This document shows, one piece after another, positions 1 to 10,066 of a stretch of DNA of 64,000 nt (position 1 is its first letter; each line of letters begins with the position of its first letter). The notes beneath the pieces are model-generated. The model had not been told where the DNA came from and searched no databases. It was given only the letters and a program-made list of their open reading frames with translations. Source of the stretch: Panacagrimonas sp046594215. Its GTDB lineage: Bacteria; Pseudomonadota; Gammaproteobacteria; Nevskiales; Nevskiaceae. The DNA lies in NCBI GenBank assembly GCA_046594215.1, contig JBKJPX010000008.1, forward strand, positions 4,995 to 68,994. Reading direction: 5' to 3'. A program made the translations under genes and the position numbers.

Positions 1-149
1 TGGATGTTCTCGATGCGCGCCCGCGTGTCGAATTCGGGCGTCACGTCCTGCAGCAGGCGCGACAGGCGCGACACGCTCACGGTCCAGATCACGGGCCGGT
101 GGTCCGCGTCGGCCGCGTCGGGGGCGTAACCCGGGTTGCGACGTTTCAT
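1..149 (-). CDS. prpR: Propionate catabolism regulator PrpR, N-terminal fragment
   Basis: Only the first 49 codons are present; the gene runs off the left edge. The translated start contains VIWTVSVSRLSRLLQDV, the opening of the PrpR_N sensor domain, which in known PrpR proteins binds 2-methylcitrate and controls the prp operon. The gene diverges from prpB, the usual arrangement for PrpR. The ATG at 149 lies inside an inverted repeat, so the protein may control its own expression. Whether the full protein carries a sigma-54 AAA+ domain cannot be seen here. Confidence 0.9.
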   Translation of the reverse strand, partial: MKRRNPGYAPDAADADHRPVIWTVSVSRLSRLLQDVTPEFDTRARIENI

Positions 150-186
150 GAACCATTATGAAACATGAAAGGACTCTGTGAAACAT
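143..186. promoter_or_regulatory. Probable PrpR operator repeats in the prpR-prpB intergenic region
   Basis: An inverted repeat GTTTCAT (143-149) / ATGAAAC (158-164) has an 8-base spacer. TGAAACAT occurs twice in direct orientation, at 159-166 and 179-186, about two helical turns apart. The repeats lie between the divergent prpR and prpB starts, and one arm overlaps the prpR start codon. A regulator binding here could affect both directions. Assigning them to PrpR is inference from position and symmetry. Confidence 0.5.
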
Positions 187-411
187 TAGGGTGCGAGGCA
201 TCGCGAGCTCCGGGAGGATCTGGCCGTCTCTCCGCTACGGCCGGCCCGTCGCGAAAAGCCTGAAAAACGGCCGCGTTAGAGGGACGCCCGAAGTTTGGGC
301 CGCGAGGGCCGCCGGTATGATCCGCCGCCTTGGCACGTTGCGTGAGCAACAGGCTGCGACGGTTTCATTTCTTACTCGCGGGCCTGCCCGGCCCCACACA
401 GGAGAGTCCAG

Positions 412-1296
412 ATGAGCGCATCCGCAGGCGCACGCTTCCGCGCCGCCCTCGCCGAGGAAAAGCCGCTGCAGGTCATCGGGGCGATCAACGCCAACCACGC
501 GCTGCTGGCCAGGCGCGCGGGCTTCCGGGCGATCTACCTGTCGGGCGGCGGTGTCGCGGCCGGCTCGCTGGGCCTGCCGGACCTGGGCATCAACACGATG
601 GACGACGTGCTCACCGACACGCGCCGCATCACCGACGTCTGCGATTTGCCGCTGCTGGTCGACATCGACACCGGATTCGGTCCGAGCGCCTTCAACATCG
701 AGCGCACGATCAAGTCGCTGATCAAGGCCGGCGCGGCCGCGTGTCACATCGAGGATCAGGTGGGCGCCAAGCGATGCGGCCATCGTCCCGGCAAGGAGAT
801 CGTGAGCAAGGATGAAATGGTGGACCGCGTGAAGGCGGCCGCCGATGCGAGGACCGATGCGAAGTTCTTCCTGATCGCGCGCACCGACGCGATCCAGGCC
901 GAGGGCGTGGACGCCGCGATCGACCGTTCGATCGCCTGCGTGGAAGCCGGGGCCGACGCGATCTTCGCCGAGGCCGCGTACGACCTTCCGACGTACAAGC
1001 GCTTCGTGGATGCCGTGAAGGTGCCGGTGCTCGCCAACATCACCGAGTTCGGCGCAACGCCCTTGTTCACGCGCGACGAGCTCGCCTCGGTCGGCGTGAG
1101 CATCCAGCTCTACCCGCTGAGCGCGTTCCGCGCAGCCAACAAGGCCGCAGAGGCCGTTTACACTTCGATCCGCGCGAAGGGTCACCAGAAAGACGTGATC
1201 GACCTGATGCAGACCCGCGTGGAGCTCTACGACCGCATCGGGTACAACGCGTTCGAGGGCAAGCTGGACGCTCTGTTCGCGGCGAAGAAGAAGTAA
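412..1296 (+). CDS. prpB: Methylisocitrate lyase
   Basis: Cleaves 2-methylisocitrate to pyruvate and succinate, the last step of the cytoplasmic methylcitrate cycle for propionyl-CoA. The 294-residue protein is full length and has the KRCGH signature of the isocitrate/methylisocitrate lyase family at 120-124; the metal- and substrate-binding DIDTGFG stretch is at 84-90. An AGGAG ribosome site at 400-404 supports the ATG at 412. It is the first gene of the prp operon, opposite prpR. PEP-mutase family members look similar, but the KRCGH motif and neighbours make PrpB secure. Confidence 0.97.
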   Translation: MSASAGARFRAALAEEKPLQVIGAINANHALLARRAGFRAIYLSGGGVAAGSLGLPDLGINTMDDVLTDTRRITDVCDLPLLVDIDTGFGPSAFNIERTIKSLIKAGAAACHIEDQVGAKRCGHRPGKEIVSKDEMVDRVKAAADARTDAKFFLIARTDAIQAEGVDAAIDRSIACVEAGADAIFAEAAYDLPTYKRFVDAVKVPVLANITEFGATPLFTRDELASVGVSIQLYPLSAFRAANKAAEAVYTSIRAKGHQKDVIDLMQTRVELYDRIGYNAFEGKLDALFAAKKK

Positions 1297-1324
1297 GGGC
1301 ACAGCAGACACGACACGAATCGGC

Positions 1325-1381
1325 CACGGATCTGACGGGTATCACGGAAGGGGTCACTGCTGTGATCCGTGTTCATCCGTG
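1325..1381. repeat. Imperfect palindromic CACGGAT/ATCCGTG element between prpB and prpC
   Basis: CACGGAT at 1325-1331 pairs with ATCCGTG at 1375-1381, and an internal TCACGGA pairs with TCCGTGA, so the transcript could fold into an interrupted hairpin. The phrase ATCCGTGTTCATCCGTG recalls short dispersed palindromic elements that I remember from several proteobacterial genomes. Only this copy was noticed in the window. It fills nearly all of the prpB-prpC gap and could affect mRNA stability or partial termination. Confidence 0.5.
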
Positions 1382-1412
1382 AGATCGGTGGCGAAAACAT
1401 GGAGACCCGAAG

Positions 1413-2570
1413 ATGAGTGATACCGCAGCAGCCCCCGGTTTCAAGGCCAAGAAGTCCGTCGCGCTCTCCGGCACCACCGCCGGCAACACCGCGCTGTGCA
1501 CGGTCGGCCGTTCCGGCAACGATCTGCACTACCGCGGCTACGACATCCTGGATCTCGCCGCGGAGTGCGGGTTCGAGGAAATCGCGCACCTGCTGGTGCA
1601 CGGCAAGCTGCCCAACGCGGCAGAACTCAAGGCCTACAAGACCCGGCTCAAGGCGCTGCGTGGCCTGCCCGCCGCCGTGAAGGCGGCGCTCGAGGAACTG
1701 CCGCCCTCGGCCCATCCGATGGACGTGATGCGCACCGGCGTCTCGGTGCTCGGCTGCGTGATGCCGGAGAAGGACGACCACAACCATGCCGGCGCGCGCG
1801 ACATCGCCGACAAGCTCATGGCCAGCCTGGGCTCGATGCTGCTGTACTGGTACCACTTCAGCCATAACGGCAACATCATCGACGTCGAGTCCGACGAGGA
1901 CTGCATCGGGGGCCACTTCCTGGCGCTGCTGCACCAGGAAAAGCCGCGGGCGTCGTGGGTCAAGGCGATGAACACCTCGCTCGTGCTGTACGCCGAGCAC
2001 GAGTTCAACGCGTCCACGTTCACGTCGCGCGTCATCGCCGGTACCGGCTCCGACATGTACTCCGCGATCTGCGGCGGCATCGGTGCCCTGCGCGGATTCA
2101 AGCACGGCGGCGCCAACGAAGTCGCCTTCGAAATCCAGAAGCGCTACGACACGCCGGACGAGGCGGAAGCCGACATCAAGGCACGCGTGGAGAAGAAGGA
2201 AGTCGTCATCGGCTTCGGTCACCCGGTCTACACGATCAGCGATCCGCGCAACAAGGTGATCAAGCAGGTCGCGCTGGACCTGTCGAAGGAAGCGGGCAGC
2301 ACCAAGATGTACGACATCGCCGCGCGCCTCGAGACGGTGATGTGGGACATCAAGAAGATGTTCCCGAACCTCGACTGGTTCTCCGCGGTGAGCTACTACG
2401 AGATGGGCGTGCCTACCGCCATGTTCACGCCCCTGTTCGTGATCGCGCGCACTGCGGGTTGGAGCGCGCACATCATCGAGCAGCGCATCGACGGAAAGAT
2501 CATCCGTCCTTCGGCGAACTACGTGGGCCCCGAAGACCAGAAGTTCGTACCGATAAAGGATCGCGGGTAA
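1413..2570 (+). CDS. prpC: 2-methylcitrate synthase
   Basis: Condenses propionyl-CoA with oxaloacetate to give 2-methylcitrate. The 385-residue protein has the citrate-synthase active-site signature GFGHPVYTISDPRN near residues 268-281, including the catalytic His. A downstream aspartate in the VMWDIKK stretch also fits the citrate-synthase catalytic Asp. The short length and the position between prpB and acnD separate it from housekeeping citrate synthase. The leader holds the palindromic element; the ATG follows the purine-rich stretch GGAGACCCGAAG. Confidence 0.95.
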   Translation: MSDTAAAPGFKAKKSVALSGTTAGNTALCTVGRSGNDLHYRGYDILDLAAECGFEEIAHLLVHGKLPNAAELKAYKTRLKALRGLPAAVKAALEELPPSAHPMDVMRTGVSVLGCVMPEKDDHNHAGARDIADKLMASLGSMLLYWYHFSHNGNIIDVESDEDCIGGHFLALLHQEKPRASWVKAMNTSLVLYAEHEFNASTFTSRVIAGTGSDMYSAICGGIGALRGFKHGGANEVAFEIQKRYDTPDEAEADIKARVEKKEVVIGFGHPVYTISDPRNKVIKQVALDLSKEAGSTKMYDIAARLETVMWDIKKMFPNLDWFSAVSYYEMGVPTAMFTPLFVIARTAGWSAHIIEQRIDGKIIRPSANYVGPEDQKFVPIKDRG

Positions 2571-2634
2571 TCGAAGGCGTCATCACGCATCAGAGCAAGC
2601 TCGCACCCCCGCCCCGAGTCCCTGAGTTCCTGTC

Positions 2635-5229
2635 ATGAACACCGCCCATCGCAAGAATCTTCCCGGCACGAAACTGGACTACTTCGACGCGCGCGAAGCG
2701 GTCGACGCGATCAAGCCCGGAGCCTGGGCCAGGCTGCCGTACACCGCGCGTGTGCACGCCGAGAACCTGGTTCGCAAGGCGGACCCCTCGATGATCAAGG
2801 CCTACCTGGGCCAGCTGATCGAACGCAAGCGTGACCTCGATTTCCCCTGGTTCCCGGTTCGCGTTGTGTGCCACGACATCCTCGGGCAGACCGCGCTGGT
2901 GGATCTGGCCGGACTGCGTGACGCGATCGCGGACATGGGCGGTGACCCGGCCAAGGTGAACCCGGTTGTACCGGTGCAGTTGATCGTCGATCACTCGCTG
3001 GCGGTGGAATACGGTGGTTTCGACAAGGATGCGTTCGCGAAGAACCGCGCGGTCGAAGACCGTCGCAACGACGATCGCTTCCACTTCATCGACTGGACGA
3101 AGAAGGCCTTCAAGAACATGGAAGTGATCCCGCCGGGCAACGGGATCATGCATCAGATCAACCTGGAAAGAATGAGCCCGGTGATCTACACGCAGGACGA
3201 TGTGGCGTTCCCGGATACGTGCGTCGGCACCGACAGCCACACGCCGCACGTCGACGCGCTCGGCGTCGTCGCCATCGGCGTCGGCGGCCTGGAAGCCGAA
3301 AACGTGATGCTCGGCCGCGCGTCCTGGATGCGCCTGCCGGACATCACCGGCGTGGAGCTGAGCGGCAAACCCGGCGAAGGCATCACCGCGACCGACGTCG
3401 TGCTCGCGCTCACCGAATTCCTGCGCCAGCAGAAGGTCGTCGGCGCCTACCTCGAGTTCTATGGCGAGGGTGCCTCGGCGCTCACGCTCGGCGATCGCGC
3501 GACGATCTCCAACATGGCGCCCGAGTACGGGGCCACCGCGGCGATGTTCTTCATCGACAAGAACACCATCGAATATCTCAAGCTCACCGGCCGCGCCGAT
3601 GAGCAGGTCAGGCTCGTCGAGACCTACGCCAGGCACACGGGCCTCTGGGCCGATGCGCTCGCGACCGCCGAGTACGAGCGCGTGCTGAAGTTCGACCTGT
3701 CGACCGTCGTGCGCAACATGGCCGGCCCCTCGAACCCGCACAAGCGGCTGCCGACGTCGACGCTGGCCGAACGCGGCATCGCGGCGAAGTGGACGAAGGA
3801 GCCGGGCCTGATGCCGGACGGCGCCGTGATCATCGCCGCCATCACGAGCTGCACGAACACGAGCAACCCGCGCAACGTCATCGCCGCCGGCCTGCTGGCG
3901 CGCAATGCGAACCGCGCGGGCCTCACGCGCAAGCCCTGGGTGAAGTCTTCGTTGGCGCCTGGTTCCAGGACCGTGGAGCTCTATCTCAAGGAAGCGGGCC
4001 TTCTCGGGGAGCTCGAGCAGCTCGGCTTCGGCATCGTCGCGTTTGCCTGCACCACGTGCAACGGCATGAGCGGCGCGCTCGATCCGGTGATCCAGAAGGA
4101 GATCATCGACCACGATCTGTATGCGACGGCCGTGCTCTCCGGCAACCGCAACTTCGACGGTCGTATCCACCCTTTTGCGAAGCAGGCCTTCCTCGCCTCG
4201 CCGCCGCTGGTCGTCGCCTACGCGATCGCCGGCACGATACGTTTCGACATCGAGAAGGACGTGCTGGGCACGGACAAGGACGGCAAGCCGGTCACGCTCA
4301 AGGACATCTGGCCGACCGACGCCGAGATCGACGCGGTCGTCGCCACGAGCGTGAACCCAACGCAGTTCCGCGCCGTGTACGAACCGATGTTCCGCAAACA
4401 GGCCGACGACGGCGCGAAGATCAGCCCGCTCTACGACTGGCGCAAGATGAGCACCTACATCCGCCGGCCGCCTTACTGGGAAGGTGCATTGGCCGGCGCC
4501 CGGACCTTGAAGGGACTGCGTCCGCTCGCGGTGCTGCCGGACAACATCACGACCGACCATCTCTCGCCCTCGAACGCGATCATGATGGACAGCGCGGCCG
4601 GCGAGTACCTGCACAAGATGGGCGTGCCGGAAGAGGACTTCAATTCCTACGCAACGCACCGCGGCGATCATCTCACCGCGCAGCGCGCCACGTTCGCCAA
4701 CCCGCAGCTCGTCAACGAGATGGCGGTGGTCGATGGCAAGGTCAGGAAGGGATCGCTCGCGCGCGTCGAGCCGGAAGGCAAGGTCGTGCGCATGTGGGAG
4801 GCCATCGAGACCTACATGGAGCGCAAGCAGCCGCTGATCATCGTCGCAGGCGCCGACTACGGCCAGGGTTCCTCACGGGACTGGGCCGCCAAGGGCGTGC
4901 GCCTCGCGGGCGTGGAAGTCATCGCGGCCGAAGGCTTCGAGCGCATCCATCGCACCAATCTCATCGGCATGGGCGTGCTGCCGCTGGAGTTCAAGCCGGG
5001 CACGACGCGCCTTACCCTGGGCATCGACGGCACGGAGACCTACGACGTTACCGGCAAGCTCGCGCCGCGCACAACGCTGACCCTGGCCATCACGCGCAGG
5101 AACGGCGAGAAGCTCGAAGTGCCGATGACCTGTCGCCTGGATTCGGACGAAGAGGTGCTGGTCTACGAGGCCGGTGGCGTGCTACAGCGGTTTGCGGTGG
5201 ATTTCCTGGCGCAGGCCAAGGCGGCCTGA
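2635..5229 (+). CDS. acnD: Fe/S-dependent 2-methylcitrate dehydratase AcnD
   Basis: Dehydrates 2-methylcitrate to a 2-methylaconitate isomer; known AcnD needs PrpF to give the cis isomer. The 864-residue aconitase-family protein has cluster-binding cysteines at about 406 (SCTNTSNP), 472 and 475 (ACTTCNG), and a C-terminal swivel domain containing GSSRDWAAKG. Its N-terminus (NTAHRKNLPGTKLDYFD) is typical of AcnD rather than AcnA, and its length fits. The cluster has no PrpD, so the AcnD/PrpF version of the pathway is used. Start at ATG 2635, 64 bases after prpC. Confidence 0.93.
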   Translation: MNTAHRKNLPGTKLDYFDAREAVDAIKPGAWARLPYTARVHAENLVRKADPSMIKAYLGQLIERKRDLDFPWFPVRVVCHDILGQTALVDLAGLRDAIADMGGDPAKVNPVVPVQLIVDHSLAVEYGGFDKDAFAKNRAVEDRRNDDRFHFIDWTKKAFKNMEVIPPGNGIMHQINLERMSPVIYTQDDVAFPDTCVGTDSHTPHVDALGVVAIGVGGLEAENVMLGRASWMRLPDITGVELSGKPGEGITATDVVLALTEFLRQQKVVGAYLEFYGEGASALTLGDRATISNMAPEYGATAAMFFIDKNTIEYLKLTGRADEQVRLVETYARHTGLWADALATAEYERVLKFDLSTVVRNMAGPSNPHKRLPTSTLAERGIAAKWTKEPGLMPDGAVIIAAITSCTNTSNPRNVIAAGLLARNANRAGLTRKPWVKSSLAPGSRTVELYLKEAGLLGELEQLGFGIVAFACTTCNGMSGALDPVIQKEIIDHDLYATAVLSGNRNFDGRIHPFAKQAFLASPPLVVAYAIAGTIRFDIEKDVLGTDKDGKPVTLKDIWPTDAEIDAVVATSVNPTQFRAVYEPMFRKQADDGAKISPLYDWRKMSTYIRRPPYWEGALAGARTLKGLRPLAVLPDNITTDHLSPSNAIMMDSAAGEYLHKMGVPEEDFNSYATHRGDHLTAQRATFANPQLVNEMAVVDGKVRKGSLARVEPEGKVVRMWEAIETYMERKQPLIIVAGADYGQGSSRDWAAKGVRLAGVEVIAAEGFERIHRTNLIGMGVLPLEFKPGTTRLTLGIDGTETYDVTGKLAPRTTLTLAITRRNGEKLEVPMTCRLDSDEEVLVYEAGGVLQRFAVDFLAQAKAA

Positions 5230-5286
5230 GCGGTTCGCATCATCCGGGGTGAACGCAGGACTCACGAAACAGGGAGGAGAGACGTC

Positions 5287-6213
5287 ATGACCGATACGAC
5301 CGTCTGGCCGAAGAAGACGCGCGAGATGCACAGCCATCATTTCGATTCCACGATCTGGAACGATCTGAAGTTCCGCGAGGACGACATCATCATTTCGACC
5401 TGGGCCAAGTCGGGCACGACGTGGATGCAGCAGATCGTGGCGCAGTTGCTGTTCGGTCCGGACAAGGACCGTGCAGTGGCGGAGATGTCGCCCTGGCTCG
5501 ACATCCGGGTACCGCCGAAGGCTGTGAAGCTGCCGGTCGTCGAGGCGCAGATGCATCGCCGCTTTCTGAAGACCCACCTGCCGGTCGATGCGCTGGTGTT
5601 CTCGCCAAAGGCGAAATACCTCTACATCGGCCGCGACGCGCGCGACGTCGTCTGGAGTCTGTACAACCATCACGTCAACGCCAACGAGCTTTGGTACTCC
5701 GCGCTCAACGACACGCCGGGCCGAGTCGGCCCGCCGATCGGGCGTCCGCCCGCCGACATTCGTCAGTACTGGCGGCAGTGGCTGGATGGCGATGGCTATC
5801 CGTTCTGGCCGTTCTGGGAGAACGTGCGGACGTGGTGGGAAATCCGTCACCTGCCGAACGTGATGTTCGTGCATTTCTGCGATCTCAAGCGCGACATGCA
5901 GGGGCAGATGCGCCGCATCGCCGCTTTTCTCGACATCCCGATCGACGAGACGAAGTGGGAGGCCATGTGCGAGCAGTGCTCCTTCGACTGGATGAAGCTC
6001 AACGCGACCCGCAGCACGCCCCTGGGCGGCGCCTTCTGGGACGGCGGTGCCGAAGTCTTCATCAACAAGGGCGTGAACGGCCGCTGGGCGGACACCCTGA
6101 CGGCGGACGAGATCGCCGAATACGAGTCGCGTGCGGTCAAGGAGCTCGGCGCCGACTGCGCGCGCTGGCTCGCCACCGGCGGGGCGCTGGATCCAGCCGT
6201 TTCGCGAACCTGA
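5287..6213 (+). CDS. PAPS-dependent sulfotransferase in the prp operon
   Basis: A 308-residue cytosolic-type sulfotransferase (Sulfotransfer_1 family). The 5'-phosphosulfate loop TWAKSGTTWMQQ is at 39-50, and the second PAPS-binding element appears as YIGRDARDVVWSLYNH. A strong GGGAGGAGAG ribosome site precedes the ATG. It starts 57 bases after acnD and ends 17 bases before the next gene, so it is probably co-transcribed with the prp genes. Sulfotransferases are not part of the known methylcitrate cycle. The acceptor, perhaps a sterol, phenol or alcohol, cannot be read from sequence. Confidence 0.88.
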   Translation: MTDTTVWPKKTREMHSHHFDSTIWNDLKFREDDIIISTWAKSGTTWMQQIVAQLLFGPDKDRAVAEMSPWLDIRVPPKAVKLPVVEAQMHRRFLKTHLPVDALVFSPKAKYLYIGRDARDVVWSLYNHHVNANELWYSALNDTPGRVGPPIGRPPADIRQYWRQWLDGDGYPFWPFWENVRTWWEIRHLPNVMFVHFCDLKRDMQGQMRRIAAFLDIPIDETKWEAMCEQCSFDWMKLNATRSTPLGGAFWDGGAEVFINKGVNGRWADTLTADEIAEYESRAVKELGADCARWLATGGALDPAVSRT

Positions 6214-6230
6214 ATTCCTGGAGCACAACC

Positions 6231-6680
6231 ATGCCGGGTACCGTCCGACTGCATCGAGTCCTCCGCGCTCCGCCTGCGCGTGTCTACCGCGCCTTCCTCG
6301 ATGCCGACGCCAAGGTGAAGTGGCTGCCGCCGCATGGCTACACCGGCAAGGTTCACGAGATGGACGTGCGCGTCGGCGGCAAATATCGGATGTCGTTCAC
6401 GAACTTCGGGACCGGCGGCGCGCACTCCTGGCATGGCACGTTCACCGAACTGACGCCACACGAGCGGATCCGTTACAGCGACCAGTTCGAAGATCCGAAC
6501 ATGCCTGGCGAGATGCACGTGACGGTCACGCTCAAGCCGGTGATCTGCGGAACCGAGCTCAGCATCGTGCAGGAAGGTATTCCCGACGCGATCCCGACGG
6601 AGTTCTGCTACCTGGGCTGGCAGGAATCGCTCTCGCTGCTTGCGCTGCTCGTCGAACCGGAAATTCCGGACGGCGCCTGA
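6231..6680 (+). CDS. SRPBCC (START/AHSA1-like) domain protein
   Basis: A 149-residue single-domain protein of the SRPBCC superfamily. It opens with the AHSA1-type pattern LHRVLRAPPARVYRAFLD, continues with KVKWLPPHG and ends with the amphipathic helix LGWQESLSLLALLVEPE. Such proteins bind hydrophobic ligands in a helix-grip cavity; no catalytic motif is evident. A GGAG site precedes ATG 6231. It sits between the sulfotransferase and prpF and may bind the substrate of the former; that is a guess. Confidence 0.8.
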   Translation: MPGTVRLHRVLRAPPARVYRAFLDADAKVKWLPPHGYTGKVHEMDVRVGGKYRMSFTNFGTGGAHSWHGTFTELTPHERIRYSDQFEDPNMPGEMHVTVTLKPVICGTELSIVQEGIPDAIPTEFCYLGWQESLSLLALLVEPEIPDGA

Positions 6681-6709
6681 GACGTTCGAAGAAAAAAGAA
6701 AACTTTCCC

Positions 6710-7915
6710 ATGCCCCACGCCCTGCAGATCAAGATCGCCGCCACCTACATGCGTGGCGGCACCAGCAAGGGCGTGTTCTTCCGGCTGCAGGACCTGCCGG
6801 AGCGCTGCCAGAAGGCAGGCGAGGCGCGCGACAAGCTTCTGCTGCGCGTGATCGGTTCGCCCGATCCCTACGGCGCGCAGATCGACGGCATGGGCGCCGC
6901 GACGTCGAGCACGAGCAAGGCGGTGATCCTGAGCAAGAGCAGCAAGGCTGATCACGACGTGGACTACATGTTCGGCCAGGTATCCATCGACAAGGCCTTC
7001 GTCGACTGGTCGGGCAACTGCGGAAATCTCACCGCGGCCGTGGGCTCGTTCGCGATCAGCAACGGGATCGTGGATCCGTCGCGTGTGCCGAAGGACGGCA
7101 TCTGCACCGTGCGCATCTGGCAGGTCCAGATCGCCAAGACGATCATCGCGCACGTGCCCATCACCCATGGCCAGGTGCAGGAAACGGGCGATTTCGAGCT
7201 GGATGGCGTGACGTTTCCGGCAGCGGAGATCCAGATCGAATTCCTGGATCCGGCCGACGAGGGCGACGGTGACGGCGGCGGCGAGCCAAGAAATTCGATG
7301 TTCCCGACGGGCCATCTCGTGGATGACCTCATCGTGCCTGGCATCGGCACGTTCAAGGCGACGATGATCAATGCCGGCATCCCGACCGTGTTCGTGAATG
7401 CAGCCGAGATCGGCTACACCGGCACCGAGCTGCGCGAGGCGATCAATGGCAGGCCCGAGGCGCTCGCGCGGTTCGAGACGATCCGGGCCCACGGCGCGCT
7501 GCGCATGGGCCTGATCAAGGACGTCTCGGAAGCGGCCCAGCGCCAGCACACGCCGAAGATCGCCTTCGTGTCGCCCCCGGCCGACTACGTCTCGTCGAGC
7601 GGCAAGCACGTCAAGGCCAGCGACATCGATCTCAACGTGCGCGCGCTGTCGATGGGCAAGCTTCACCACGCGATGATGGGGACCGCCGCCGTCGCCATTG
7701 GAACCGCGGCTGCGATTCCCGGCACCCTGGTGAACCTCGCGGCCGGCGGCACGCAGCGGACCGCGGTGCGCTTCGGTCACCCGTCGGGAACCCTTCGCGT
7801 GGGCGCGGAAGCGGCGCAGGTCGACGGCGAGTGGGTCGTGAAGAAGGCGATCATGAGCCGAAGTGCGCGCGTGCTCATGGAGGGCTTCGTGCGCGTGCCC
7901 GGCGACGCGTTCTGA
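6710..7915 (+). CDS. prpF: 2-methylaconitate cis-trans isomerase
   Basis: Isomerises the 2-methylaconitate made by AcnD so that aconitase can hydrate it. The 401-residue protein begins with IKIAATYMRGGTSKGVFFR, the conserved PrpF opening, and has WSGNCGNLTAAVGSFA, which corresponds to the catalytic-region motif of the diaminopimelate-epimerase-like fold. It completes the prp operon although two unrelated genes separate it from acnD. The start at 6710 follows an A-rich stretch with only a weak ribosome site. Confidence 0.94.
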   Translation: MPHALQIKIAATYMRGGTSKGVFFRLQDLPERCQKAGEARDKLLLRVIGSPDPYGAQIDGMGAATSSTSKAVILSKSSKADHDVDYMFGQVSIDKAFVDWSGNCGNLTAAVGSFAISNGIVDPSRVPKDGICTVRIWQVQIAKTIIAHVPITHGQVQETGDFELDGVTFPAAEIQIEFLDPADEGDGDGGGEPRNSMFPTGHLVDDLIVPGIGTFKATMINAGIPTVFVNAAEIGYTGTELREAINGRPEALARFETIRAHGALRMGLIKDVSEAAQRQHTPKIAFVSPPADYVSSSGKHVKASDIDLNVRALSMGKLHHAMMGTAAVAIGTAAAIPGTLVNLAAGGTQRTAVRFGHPSGTLRVGAEAAQVDGEWVVKKAIMSRSARVLMEGFVRVPGDAF

Positions 7916-8006
7916 TCGAGGCGGGCGCGCCGGGTCGCGTTACGGCCGATCGAACGCCCTGGCCTGTTTTTGGCATATTGGTTCCTCGCTCCCGAACCTT
8001 CCTGCC

Positions 8007-9335
<1,329 letters not shown>

Positions 9336-9500
9336 TGCTTTCTTTCGCGATCGCGCGAACGCGCGCGCAATCTACGGCGCCGTAGCCTCGACGAAGTCCA
9401 GTTTGTTCCGGAAGTTGAACCCTGCGATTGCTGCCCTGCGCCGAAGATCCCATCCAGTCGGGAATCTGCCCTGGGTCCCCGGCTTCCCCATAGGCGCGTC

Positions 9501-9527
9501 CAGTACTACAGTGATGTACCAGTACTG
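9501..9527. promoter_or_regulatory. Inverted repeat, probable MarR operator
   Basis: CAGTACT (9501-9507) and AGTACTG (9521-9527) form a perfect 7-base inverted repeat with a 13-base spacer, ending 11 bases before the marR start. The inner bases include a second GTAC pair. The size and position fit a MarR-dimer site repressing its own operon. No clear -35/-10 pair was identified. Confidence 0.6.
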
Positions 9528-9538
9528 TCGCTCCCGTG

Positions 9539-10066
9539 ATGAAAACCAACGACCGCCTCCTCGCCGTCGATTCCAGCAGCGCCGGCTGGCGGCGAGGCAT
9601 GCCCGAAGTCCCGCCGCAGGAGGCGCTGCTGATGCGCCTGATCCGGGTGGCGAGCCAGGGCATCACGGCCACCGTAGACCCGATGCTGCGTCCGACGGGT
9701 CTCACGGAGAGTTCCTTCCACACGCTGGTGGTGGTCATGGGCAGCGGCGCGCCTGGAGCCACGCCCACCGCGCTGTGCGAACAGGTCGGACAGAACCGCG
9801 CCAACATGACGCGCATCCTCGACCTGCTCGCCAGTGAAAAGCTGGTGCGCGTCGAAGCCGATGGTCGCGACGCGCGTCGCAAGCGGATCGCCATCACGCC
9901 CGCCGGCCGCAAGCTGGTGCGGACCTACGCGGCGCGCATGGCTCCGATCGTGACCGCGACGTTCCGCGACCTGGGTGCCCAGGACAAGCGGACCTTCGAG
10001 CGCCTGCTGCGTACCCTGATCGCCTCGATGGACGAGGCCGAGCGCCTCGTGAGCCGGATCGCGTGA
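9539..10066 (+). CDS. MarR-family transcriptional regulator
   Basis: A 175-residue winged-helix regulator. The DNA-binding core includes TALCEQVGQNRANMTRILDLL (recognition region about 80-100) and the wing RVEADGRDARRKRIAIT. It is flanked by helices that would form the dimer interface. A GTG lies directly before the ATG at 9539, so the exact first codon is uncertain. Its stop overlaps the GTG start of the RND fusion-protein gene (GTGA), tying it to the efflux operon, which it probably represses through the upstream inverted repeat. Confidence 0.9.
   Translation: MKTNDRLLAVDSSSAGWRRGMPEVPPQEALLMRLIRVASQGITATVDPMLRPTGLTESSFHTLVVVMGSGAPGATPTALCEQVGQNRANMTRILDLLASEKLVRVEADGRDARRKRIAITPAGRKLVRTYAARMAPIVTATFRDLGAQDKRTFERLLRTLIASMDEAERLVSRIA

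Noticed and set aside
331..347. TGGCAC near 331 upstream of prpB as a sigma-54 -24 element
   Set aside because: The next suitable GC lies 12 rather than 10 bases after GG, so the -24/-12 spacing is wrong.
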